57,846 nt of DNA, from positions 1 to 57,846 of the forward strand of contig CALXDH010000016.1 in assembly GCA_944387015.1 (NCBI GenBank). The letters run 5' to 3'. Below the pieces are notes generated by a model. It was not told the origin of the DNA, made no database searches, and saw only the letters and a program-made list of their open reading frames with translations. The position numbers were made by a program, and so were the translations under genes. How positions within the stretch are numbered: the stretch's first letter is position 1; each line of letters opens with the position of its first letter. This DNA is from an uncultured Oscillospiraceae bacterium. GTDB taxonomy: Bacteria > Bacillota > Clostridia > Oscillospirales > Oscillospiraceae. Shown here one piece after another: positions 32,747-40,232 of the stretch.

Positions 32747-34563
32747 TATTTGTAGTAGAAACCCAGGATCTTTTCATGAGGCTCCGTAAAGGCGCCAAGC
32801 GTAATGTCCATACTGATCTCAAATGCCCGGTCCCAGGGGAAGCGGTAGTTGCTGAGGGTCACGGTCCCCCAGCCCTGCTGGGCGTACTCTTGGGCGGAGG
32901 GCAGGGCGGTGATGAAGTTGCTGTGCTCCAGATTCTCAATGACATCCGCCGTGGCATCTTCCATGCCGCTCTCCAGTCGGGCGGTCACCGCCTCCAGGTC
33001 GATGGCGGGCTGCCAGAAGTTATCCGGGTTCCCCCCCAGATCATTGCGGACGTAGGCGATCAAGTCCTCCCGGACTACGTTCTTATAGCAGAAATCCTTC
33101 AGCACGCTGTCCGCCAAGGTCAGCGCCCAGGCCCGGTTCATTCCGGTGTCCACTCCGCCGTTTTGCAGCGCCGCGCACCGGGCCACGCCATGGCTCAGGG
33201 CCGTTCCGGTGACGATGGCCATATCCAAAAAGCCCGCGTAACTGAGCAGCTTCCCCAGCTGCACCTTCTCTGTCAGCGCCTCATGGAACGCGGTGCCGTA
33301 GGTCCCGTTGCCGGCGTCAATGAGGATGGCAGGCACCTGAGCCGCATCCCCGTCCAGCTCCTGGATCAGTGCTTGGATATACGTGTCTTTTTGGGTCTCG
33401 TCGGCAGGCTGGGTCAGTACCAGGACCCGCAATTCCGCCGCTCCCGGATCTGCCGCCGTCAGGCCGAAAAAGTCAAAGTGTTCCTCCATGATAGTGGTCA
33501 GGGGCTGATAGTCATAGTCGCAGGCGGGCTGATCCTCGGTCCCGCCGAAGTACTGTACGCTCACTTTCGCTCCCTGCCAACCGGTCTCGTCCAGATACAG
33601 CCGGGCAATGGCCTTGAAGGCCAGATCATCCACGCCGGAGAGCAGAGCGTCCCCCTCCCGCAGGAGGCTGCGCAGATAGGCGATCTCGTTTTTCTGGATG
33701 CTGTCCTCCACCGAGGAGTCGTCGATGCCGATGAGGACGTGGAAGTTCTCATACCCCGGCTGGGAAACCGTCTCCAGCATCTGGTCCGAAAGCGTCAGCT
33801 TCCGGGTCCGGGCGGCCAGGTACTCGCTCACTTCCCACTCCTCCAGATCGAATTCCGGCAGGGCCAGCACAGTTCCGTCAGAGGCCAGGCGGTAGTCCGC
33901 TTCGATATTGAAGATGGTCAGTTCGTCTCCCGTCAATACAGGGCGTCCCACCATGCCGTAGGAGCGCAGGGCGTTATAGCCATCCAGGTCCCAGTGGTCA
34001 TATCCCACAGTAGGCGCCAGGCGCATGACGCTCTCCAGCAGCCACACCTCATTGTTCTTGTCCTCCGCCAGCGTCGTCAGCAGGTGATCCAGCAGTTCCG
34101 CCTCCGTCAGCGTGGTACCGTCGGAGAGGGTCACCGGCTCCGACTCCGTCAGCGTGGTACCGTCGGAGAGGGTCACCGGCTCCGACTCCCACATAGACCG
34201 GGAGTTCACCAGTCCGCCGGAGAGCATCTGGTCCATCGAGAGGATATAGCGGTCACAGCCCGCCTCCTCCTGGTCCAGGACCCACTCATAGAGGTCCGCC
34301 CGGTCTCCGTACTGGGTGCCGTTTTCGTTGAGAGGTTGGTCCTGCAGCCGGGTCCGGTAGTCATCCGTCTCCGGCATGGCCAGGGTGTATCCCAGGGATT
34401 CCGCCAGATACACTGCCCGTTCCAAATTGTCCGGCCGGTCGTCCAGCGGCACATAAGCGACTGTGATGCGCTCTGCCGTCTGCCCGCCGTCCTCCAGCAC
34501 TACGGGACCGCAGCCGCTCAGCAGTGCGCAGGCCAGCATTGCCGCAAAAATTCGCTTTTTCAT
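32746..34563 (-). CDS. DUF4127 family lipoprotein
   Basis: A 605-residue exported protein with a lipoprotein signal (lipobox LLSGC, Cys near residue 18) and the DUF4127 hallmark VAYVPLDDRPDN at the start of the mature chain. Further family-like parts are ILSMDQMLSGGLVNSR and NYRFPWDRAFEI near the end. The function of the family is unknown. A 42-bp in-frame tandem duplication repeats ESEPVTLSDGTTLT at about residues 126-153. AAAGGAGA lies before ATG 34563, but the proS terminator stands only 18 bases upstream, leaving no room for an ordinary promoter after it. Confidence 0.8.
   Translation of the reverse strand: MKKRIFAAMLACALLSGCGPVVLEDGGQTAERITVAYVPLDDRPDNLERAVYLAESLGYTLAMPETDDYRTRLQDQPLNENGTQYGDRADLYEWVLDQEEAGCDRYILSMDQMLSGGLVNSRSMWESEPVTLSDGTTLTESEPVTLSDGTTLTEAELLDHLLTTLAEDKNNEVWLLESVMRLAPTVGYDHWDLDGYNALRSYGMVGRPVLTGDELTIFNIEADYRLASDGTVLALPEFDLEEWEVSEYLAARTRKLTLSDQMLETVSQPGYENFHVLIGIDDSSVEDSIQKNEIAYLRSLLREGDALLSGVDDLAFKAIARLYLDETGWQGAKVSVQYFGGTEDQPACDYDYQPLTTIMEEHFDFFGLTAADPGAAELRVLVLTQPADETQKDTYIQALIQELDGDAAQVPAILIDAGNGTYGTAFHEALTEKVQLGKLLSYAGFLDMAIVTGTALSHGVARCAALQNGGVDTGMNRAWALTLADSVLKDFCYKNVVREDLIAYVRNDLGGNPDNFWQPAIDLEAVTARLESGMEDATADVIENLEHSNFITALPSAQEYAQQGWGTVTLSNYRFPWDRAFEISMDITLGAFTEPHEKILGFYYK
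34102..34189. repeat. 42-bp perfect tandem duplication in the DUF4127 gene
   Basis: Every base from 34102 to 34147 equals the base 42 positions further on, giving 2.1 identical copies. The unit is 14 codons, so the frame is kept. Confidence 0.95.
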
Positions 34564-34580
34564 ATTGTCTCCTTTGCTGT

Positions 34581-34615
34581 AAAAAAGCGCGGAGCCCGCC
34601 GTGCGGGCTCCGCGC
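34581..34615 (-). terminator. Terminator of proS, close to the DUF4127 start
   Basis: A perfect 13-bp GC stem (34587-34599/34603-34615) is followed on the minus strand by T6 (34581-34586). Confidence 0.85.
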
Positions 34616-34642
34616 AGTTGAAAAGCCTCGCAGAGTCTGGGA

Positions 34643-36082
34643 TCAGTATGCCACGCCCCAGTAGATGTCGGTGGTGCAGGGCTTGCCGCAAACCGGGCAG
34701 GTACCCTCGGTGCCGCTCTGCTGGAGGGGCATGCACCGGGAAGTGACGCCGGCCCGCTCCTTCATGGCCAGCTCGCACTCCAGGGAGCCGCACCACTTGG
34801 ACCGCAGGAAGCCGCCCTTGCCCTCGGCAATGGCTTTGGCCTCCTCAGGGGTCTTGATGTCGAAGGTGTTCTCTTCCCGGTTCTTGAGGGCCATGGCAAA
34901 GAGGTTGTCGTGGACAGCGTCCAGCAGCTCCGCCACCTTGGTCTCCAGTTCGCTGAGGGCCACGAACACCTTCTCGCCGGTATCCCGGCGGGCGATGACG
35001 CACTGCTCCTTCTCCAGGTCCTTGGAGCCGATCTCCACACGCAGGGGCACGCCCTTCATCTCGTACTCGGCGAACTTCCAGCCGGGGGAGTTGTCGGAGT
35101 CGTCCATCTTGGTGCGCACGCCGGCAGCCTGCAGCCGATCCCGCAGGGCAGCGGCAGCATCCAGCACGCCGGGCTTGTGGGCCGCCACGGGGATCACCAC
35201 CACCTGCACGGGGGCGATGCGGGGAGGCAGCACCAGGCCGTTGTCGTCACCGTGGGTCATGATGATGCCGCCGATCATCCGGGTGGAAACGCCCCAGCTG
35301 GTCTGATGAGGATGGTGGGGCTGGTTGTCCTTGCCGGCAAAGGTGATGTCGAAAGCCTTGGCGAAACCGTCACCGAAGTAGTGGCTGGTGCCGGCCTGGA
35401 GGGCCTTGTGGTCGTGCATCATGCACTCCACGGTGTAGGTCTCCTCAGCGCCGTTGAACTTCTCCTTGTCGGTCTTGCGGCCCCGGATCACCGGCATGGC
35501 CAGGACGTTCTCCATGAAGTCTGCGTAGATGTTCAGCATCCGCATGGTCTCTTCCCGGGCCTCTTCGGCGGTGGCGTGCATGGTGTGGCCCTCCTGCCAC
35601 AGGAATTCCCGGTGGCGCAGGAAGGGACGGGAGGTCTTTTCCCAGCGCAGCACGGAGCACCACTGGTTATAGAGCTTGGGCAGATCCCGCCAGGAGTGGA
35701 TGATGTTGGCGTAGTGCTCGCAGAAAAGGGTCTCAGAGGTAGGACGGACGCACATGCGGTCCTCCAGCTTCTCGCTGCCGCCCATGGTGACCCAGGCGCA
35801 TTCAGGGGCAAAGCCCTCCACGTGGTCCTTCTCCTTCTGGAGCAGGGACTCCGGGATCAGCACGGGGAGGTACACATTCTCGTGGCCCGTGGCCTTGAAG
35901 CGCCGGTCCAGTTCTGCCTGGATATTCTCCCAAATGGCGTAGCCATAGGGCCGGTAGATGAAAAGGCCCTTGACGGAGGTGTAGTCAATCAGCTCCGCCT
36001 TCTTGCACACGTCCGTGTACCACTGGGCAAAATCCACGTCGCGGCTGGTAATCGCGTCTACTTGTCTTTTATCCTGTGCCAT
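34643..36082 (-). CDS. proS: Prolyl-tRNA synthetase, archaeal/eukaryotic type
   Basis: ProS charges tRNA-Pro with proline. The 479-residue length and the C-terminal zinc-type domain (WCGSLEC and CPVCGKPC, ending in IYWGVAY) mark the archaeal/eukaryotic-like type. Class II motifs are visible: VRPTSETLF, RWEKTSRPFLRHREFLWQEG (motif 2) and WGVSTRMIGG (motif 3). The roughly 180-residue INS editing domain of the usual bacterial enzyme is absent. A free-standing YbaK-type deacylase in the same window could supply editing. It has a strong promoter and no T-box leader. Confidence 0.95.
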   Translation of the reverse strand: MAQDKRQVDAITSRDVDFAQWYTDVCKKAELIDYTSVKGLFIYRPYGYAIWENIQAELDRRFKATGHENVYLPVLIPESLLQKEKDHVEGFAPECAWVTMGGSEKLEDRMCVRPTSETLFCEHYANIIHSWRDLPKLYNQWCSVLRWEKTSRPFLRHREFLWQEGHTMHATAEEAREETMRMLNIYADFMENVLAMPVIRGRKTDKEKFNGAEETYTVECMMHDHKALQAGTSHYFGDGFAKAFDITFAGKDNQPHHPHQTSWGVSTRMIGGIIMTHGDDNGLVLPPRIAPVQVVVIPVAAHKPGVLDAAAALRDRLQAAGVRTKMDDSDNSPGWKFAEYEMKGVPLRVEIGSKDLEKEQCVIARRDTGEKVFVALSELETKVAELLDAVHDNLFAMALKNREENTFDIKTPEEAKAIAEGKGGFLRSKWCGSLECELAMKERAGVTSRCMPLQQSGTEGTCPVCGKPCTTDIYWGVAY

Positions 36083-36145
36083 CGTCTCAAATCCTTTGCA
36101 TGTTTTATCAAATCACTGGTATCCGTGTGTTTTCACTAAGTGTAT

Positions 36146-36174
36146 ATTGTATCGGTGAACCACAGAAATGTCAA
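36146..36174 (-). promoter_or_regulatory. Promoter of proS
   Basis: On the minus strand a perfect TTGACA (36169-36174), a 17-base spacer and TACAAT (36146-36151). Confidence 0.7.
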
Positions 36175-36206
36175 GGCATCGGCGGGAATCTCCCCGGCAA
36201 ATGAAG

Positions 36207-36234
36207 CAAGCGGAGCGCGCCTGCGCTCCGCTTG
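36207..36234 (-). terminator. Hairpin after rny
   Basis: A perfect 12-bp stem (36207-36218/36223-36234) lies 14 bases past the rny stop. The minus-strand tail CTTCATTTG is a weak T-run. Confidence 0.6.
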
Positions 36235-36247
36235 ACGGAATGGTTCC

Positions 36248-37792
36248 TTATTTGGCGTACTCGATGACCTTGGTCTCCCGCAGGACATGGACCTTGATCT
36301 GACCGGGGTATTCCATTTCCTCCTCGATCTTCTTGGCCAGATCCCGGGCCAGGATGACCATCTGGTCCTCGCTGACCTGCTCGGGCTTCACCATCACGCG
36401 GACTTCCCGTCCGGCCTGGATGGCATACGCCTTCTCCACGCCGTGGAAGGAGGTGGAGATGGACTCCAGCTGCTCCAGCCGCTTGATGTAGTTTTCCAGA
36501 TTCTCACGCCGTGCGCCGGGCCGGGCAGCAGAAATGGCATCCGCCGCCTGCACCAGGCAGGCCACGATGGTCCGGGGCTCCACATCGTTGTGATGGGCCT
36601 CGATGGCGTGGATGATGTCATCCCGCTCCTTGTACTTCCGGGCGAACTCCACGCCCAGAGCCACATGGGTGCCTTCCAGCTCGTGGTCCACGGCCTTGCC
36701 CAGGTCATGGAGGAGACCTGCCCGCTTGGCGGCCTGGACGTCGGCACCCAGCTCCGCCGCCATCATACCGGCGATGTGGCTGACTTCGATGGAGTGCTGC
36801 AGCACGTTCTGACCGTAGCTGGTGCGGTAGTGAAGGCGGCCCAGCATCTTCACCAGCTCGGGATGCAGGTTCCGCACGCCGCACTCAAAGGTAGCGCGCT
36901 CGCCCTCGGCCTTGATGGTGGCGTCCACCTCCCGGCGGGCCTTCTCCACCATCTCCTCGATGTGGGTGGGATGGATGCGGCCGTCGGCAATGAGCTTTTC
37001 CAGAGCCAGGCGGGCGATCTCACGCCGCACGGGCTCGAAGCAGGAGACCGTGATGGCCTCCGGCGTATCGTCGATGATCAGATCCACACCGGTCAGGGTC
37101 TCGATGGTGCGGATGTTGCGGCCTTCCCGGCCGATGATGCGGCCCTTCATCTCGTCATTGGGCAGGGGAACCACACTGACGGTCATCTCAGCCACCTGGT
37201 CGGCGGCGCACCGCTGGATGGCCTGCGCCACCACTTCCCGGGCGCGGGCCTCGCACTCTTCCTTCATCCGGGACTCGACCTCTTTGATCTTGAGGGCGGT
37301 CTCGTGGGTCACTTCTGCTTCCACCTGGGCGATGAGGTAATCCTTGGCCTCTTCGGCGGTAAAGCCGGAGATCTTCTCCAGCATTTCCGTCTGGCTGCGC
37401 TTGATGGCCTTGATCTCCTCGTTTTCCTTATCCACAGCCGCGTGCTTCTGAGCGAGAGATTCCTCTTTCTTCTCAATGGCCTCGGTCTTGCGGTCCAGAT
37501 TCTCTTCCTTCTGCTGCAGGCGGTTCTCCTGCCGCTGCAGGTCAGCCCGGCGTTCTTTTACTTCCTTCTCATACTCGCTGCGGTTTTTCAAAATCTCTTC
37601 TTTGGCTTCCAGCAGTGCCTCTTTCTTCTTGGTCTCGGCGCTCTTGATGGCCTCGTTGATGATGCGCGTTCCCTCTTCTTCTGCGCTTGAGATTTCCTTT
37701 TCGGAAACGTTTTTCCGATAGCGAATACCGAGAGGGAAGCAGATCACGCCGCCGACCACCAGCCCGATCAGGGCTGCGATGATGGGACTCAT
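36248..37792 (-). CDS. rny: Ribonuclease Y
   Basis: RNase Y starts mRNA decay in many Firmicutes. The 514-residue protein has one N-terminal membrane helix ([19 protein letters not shown]), a long coiled coil (about 25-190, rich in [11 protein letters not shown]-type heptads), a KH RNA-binding domain with [15 protein letters not shown], and an HD domain with [22 protein letters not shown] and HHNDV. ATG 37792 was chosen: AGGAGG stands ten bases before it, whereas the ATG nine bases earlier is too close to that site. Its common partner gene ymdB is not adjacent but begins beyond the far end of the window. Confidence 0.95.
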   Translation of the reverse strand: MSPIIAALIGLVVGGVICFPLGIRYRKNVSEKEISSAEEEGTRIINEAIKSAETKKKEALLEAKEEILKNRSEYEKEVKERRADLQRQENRLQQKEENLDRKTEAIEKKEESLAQKHAAVDKENEEIKAIKRSQTEMLEKISGFTAEEAKDYLIAQVEAEVTHETALKIKEVESRMKEECEARAREVVAQAIQRCAADQVAEMTVSVVPLPNDEMKGRIIGREGRNIRTIETLTGVDLIIDDTPEAITVSCFEPVRREIARLALEKLIADGRIHPTHIEEMVEKARREVDATIKAEGERATFECGVRNLHPELVKMLGRLHYRTSYGQNVLQHSIEVSHIAGMMAAELGADVQAAKRAGLLHDLGKAVDHELEGTHVALGVEFARKYKERDDIIHAIEAHHNDVEPRTIVACLVQAADAISAARPGARRENLENYIKRLEQLESISTSFHGVEKAYAIQAGREVRVMVKPEQVSEDQMVILARDLAKKIEEEMEYPGQIKVHVLRETKVIEYAK

Positions 37793-37911
37793 GATTTGCA
37801 TTCCTCCTGTTGAATCGGTATTGGTCGCTGTATCTGCAGATCGTATCGATCGCATGCGTCAGAAAACAATCGGACGGCACCCCTGCTGCCCTCCGATAAT
37901 TATCCTTTTTT

Positions 37912-37940
37912 AGTTTAATCGTTCCACCGTTGCATGTCAA
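37912..37940 (-). promoter_or_regulatory. Promoter and leader of rny
   Basis: On the minus strand TTGACA (37935-37940), a 17-base spacer and TAAACT (37912-37917). The leader is about 110 bases long and contains a hairpin (37871-37879 with 37887-37895, one mismatch). Confidence 0.65.
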
Positions 37941-38026
37941 GGAAAAGTCGTGAAATTCCCCAAAGCAGCCGGTGTCCTCTCTGAGTTTTCACCAAAACCC
38001 CAGGCACCTCATCGAGGCCGGCTCCA

Positions 38027-38770
38027 TCAATCAAGGTTGATGTACGCCGCCGCCGCGTAGCCCACATATCCTTCGTAGTGCACCACATACCAGCCCTCCC
38101 ACTCTCCGTAGACCATGACAGAGGCACCGGCGGGGAGATTCTCCAAAATAGCGCCGTCGGAAGAGGGGTAATCCCGCAGGTTCAGCGTCCCGTACTGGAT
38201 CGCCACCGTGCCGGATGCCGGCTCCATGGGATAGATGAACGGCAAGCCGAAATACTCCGTCAGGGCCCGGGCCAGCTGCTGGGCGATGGCGTCCCAGTGG
38301 CCCTCCAGCCACACGGCATCATCGTAGTTGTCGTGGTATCCGATCTCCACCAGAACAGACGGGAAGCGGGGCTGGCGTACTTCTCCCAGAGAGGTGGTGG
38401 CCCGGGTGGTCACCTGATTGGGCAGGGGGTAGATCTGCCGCAGCTGCTCGGCGATCAGTTCCGCTGCACGGCGGCCGTTGCTGCTGCCCGGATAGTAAAA
38501 CGCGATGATCCCCCGGTTTTCGCCGTAGCTGCCGGCGCCGGAGGCGTTGGAATGCAGCGCAAGATACAGGTCATATTGCCCCAGGTTCGCCTCCCGGATG
38601 GAGGAGGCAGCCGTCATCTCCGGCCGGTTGCGGCGGTACTGGATGCCGTTGGAACGCAGGTAGGGTTCCAGCGCGTCCGCCAGCAGGTTCATGTTATACT
38701 CCTCGGAGCCGCTGCCGGTCACGTACTCGTTCCACTCCTGGGTGGATGGGCTCAGATAGATCATAGGCAT
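38027..38770 (-). CDS. N-acetylmuramoyl-L-alanine amidase-like protein with SH3 domain
   Basis: A 247-residue protein with an Amidase_3-like domain (about 1-175) and a C-terminal bacterial SH3 domain (about 183-247, NLRDYPSSDGAILENLPAGA then WEGWYVVHYEGYVGYAA). The amidase part keeps the acidic SEEYNMN, the ligand histidine in LALHSNASG and the catalytic glutamate in LVEIGYHDN, but the usual first zinc-binding histidine near the N-terminus is not seen: SPSTQEWNEY carries Trp where related proteins I recall have His. No signal peptide is present, so it would need lysis, sporulation or non-classical export to reach the wall. It is divergent from the rRNA methyltransferase gene. Confidence 0.78.
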   Translation of the reverse strand: MPMIYLSPSTQEWNEYVTGSGSEEYNMNLLADALEPYLRSNGIQYRRNRPEMTAASSIREANLGQYDLYLALHSNASGAGSYGENRGIIAFYYPGSSNGRRAAELIAEQLRQIYPLPNQVTTRATTSLGEVRQPRFPSVLVEIGYHDNYDDAVWLEGHWDAIAQQLARALTEYFGLPFIYPMEPASGTVAIQYGTLNLRDYPSSDGAILENLPAGASVMVYGEWEGWYVVHYEGYVGYAAAAYINLD

Positions 38771-38867
38771 AGAAATCCCTCCTTCTCCCCTATTTATATG
38801 GTAATTTCTCCGCGCATGTGATACACTGTTCCAGAAATGAAGCGCACTTGAGAAAGGATGTTTACCT

Positions 38868-40097
38868 ATGAAAGCAGCCCGCAGCTATCCCTGCTACACC
38901 GTGACTCCCAAGGCGGAGACCGCCATTCTCCGGGGTCACCCCTGGGTCTATGACGCGGAGATCGTCAGCACGGAAGGTTCCACCGATAACGGCGGCCTGG
39001 TGGATGTGGTGAGCAAAAAAGGCCGGTATCTGGGCACCGGCTTTCTCTCCGAGCACTCCAAGATCCGGGTCCGTCTGCTCTCCCGAAACGCCAACGACCG
39101 CTTTGACGAGGCCTTTTGGGAGCGGAAGCTCCGCTGGGCCTGGGACTACCGCAAGACCGTCATGGACCCGGCGGATCTGGACGCCTGCCGGATCATCTTC
39201 GGCGAGGCGGATGCCTTCCCGGGCCTGACCGTGGACAAGTTCCACGACCTTTTGAGCGTGCAGGTCCTCTCTGTGGGCATGGAAAACATTCAGGACCTTC
39301 TGCTGCCCCTGCTGGTCCGCATCCTGCGGGAGGACGGGCAGTCCATCCGGGGCGTGTTTTTGCGCAACGACGTGGCCCTGCGGGCAAAGGAGGGTCTGTC
39401 CCAGGGGAAGGGATGGTACCATCTTCCCGGCGAGGAGACCCCGGACTCTCCCATCACAGAGATCACGGAAAACGGCGTGAAGTACCTGGTAGACGTGGAA
39501 AACGGCCAAAAGACCGGCTTCTTCCTGGACCAGAAGTACAACCGCCGGGCAGTGGCCCGGCTGGCCCGGGGCAAGACGGTGCTGGACTGCTTTACCCACA
39601 CCGGATCCTTTGCCCTGAACGCCGCGCTGGGCGGTGCGGCCCACGTCACCGCAGTGGACGTATCGGAGTCCGCCGTGGAGATGGCCCGGGCCAATGCGGC
39701 ACGCAACGGTCTGGAAGGCGTGATGGAGTGCGTGGCAGCCAATGTCTTTGACCTGCTTCCCGCTCTGGAGAAGGAGCCTCCCCGGTATGATTTCATCATT
39801 CTGGACCCGCCCGCCTTCACCAAGTCCCGCAAGACCGTCCGCAATGCCATCGCCGGGTACAAGGAGATCAACTACCGGGCCATGCGCCTGCTGCCCCGGG
39901 GCGGATATCTGGCCACCTGCTCCTGCTCCCACTTCGCCACAGAGGAAAAGTTCGTGGCCATGCTCCACGACGCCGCCCGGGATGCCGGCGTGCAGCTGCG
40001 GCAGATCGAGGCCCGGCAGCAGTCCTGCGACCACCCCATCCTCTGGGGCGTGGACGAGACCAGCTATCTGAAGTTCTACCTCTTCCAGGTGGTCTGA
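38868..40097 (+). CDS. rlmI: Class I SAM-dependent rRNA methyltransferase, RlmI-like
   Basis: A 409-residue cytosine-C5 methyltransferase of the RlmI type, which in E. coli modifies 23S rRNA C1962. The N-terminal PUA domain covers about residues 10-85 (GHPWVYDAEI). The Rossmann domain follows: VENGQKTGFFLDQKYNRR, SAM motif VLDCFTHTGSFALNAA, then DFIILDPPAFTKS and the catalytic-loop cysteines in LATCSCSHF. GAGAAAGGATG precedes the ATG. The modified base is inferred from the family. Confidence 0.88.
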   Translation: MKAARSYPCYTVTPKAETAILRGHPWVYDAEIVSTEGSTDNGGLVDVVSKKGRYLGTGFLSEHSKIRVRLLSRNANDRFDEAFWERKLRWAWDYRKTVMDPADLDACRIIFGEADAFPGLTVDKFHDLLSVQVLSVGMENIQDLLLPLLVRILREDGQSIRGVFLRNDVALRAKEGLSQGKGWYHLPGEETPDSPITEITENGVKYLVDVENGQKTGFFLDQKYNRRAVARLARGKTVLDCFTHTGSFALNAALGGAAHVTAVDVSESAVEMARANAARNGLEGVMECVAANVFDLLPALEKEPPRYDFIILDPPAFTKSRKTVRNAIAGYKEINYRAMRLLPRGGYLATCSCSHFATEEKFVAMLHDAARDAGVQLRQIEARQQSCDHPILWGVDETSYLKFYLFQVV

Positions 40098-40110
40098 GCA
40101 TTTCCCGGGA

Positions 40111-40140
40111 AACGGGGAGGAACGTTCCTCCCCGTTTTTT
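40111..40140 (+). terminator. Terminator of the rRNA methyltransferase gene
   Basis: A 12-base inverted repeat (40111-40122/40125-40136) is followed by T4 (six T in a row counting the stem end). Confidence 0.85.
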
Positions 40141-40170
40141 GCGCCTCCCCCCCTCCGTTCCAACCATGAA

Positions 40171-40207
40171 AAAACCGTTCCGCGGGTCTCCCCGCGGAAC
40201 GGTTTTT
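40171..40207. terminator. Terminator of the exporter 2-SLH operon
   Basis: A perfect 16-bp stem (40171-40186/40191-40206) with loop TCTC is flanked by A- and T-runs and lies 26 bases past the SLH stop codon. Confidence 0.85.
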
Positions 40208-40232
40208 TTCAGGCTTTTGCGATGGCCGCCTC

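Noticed and set aside
34102-34189. Tandem repeat as a CRISPR or minisatellite array
   Set aside because: Only two copies, no spacers, and the unit is coding and in frame.
36083-36206. Possible T-box in front of proS
   Set aside because: The leader after the promoter is under 70 bases and lacks the TGGAACC core and a terminator.
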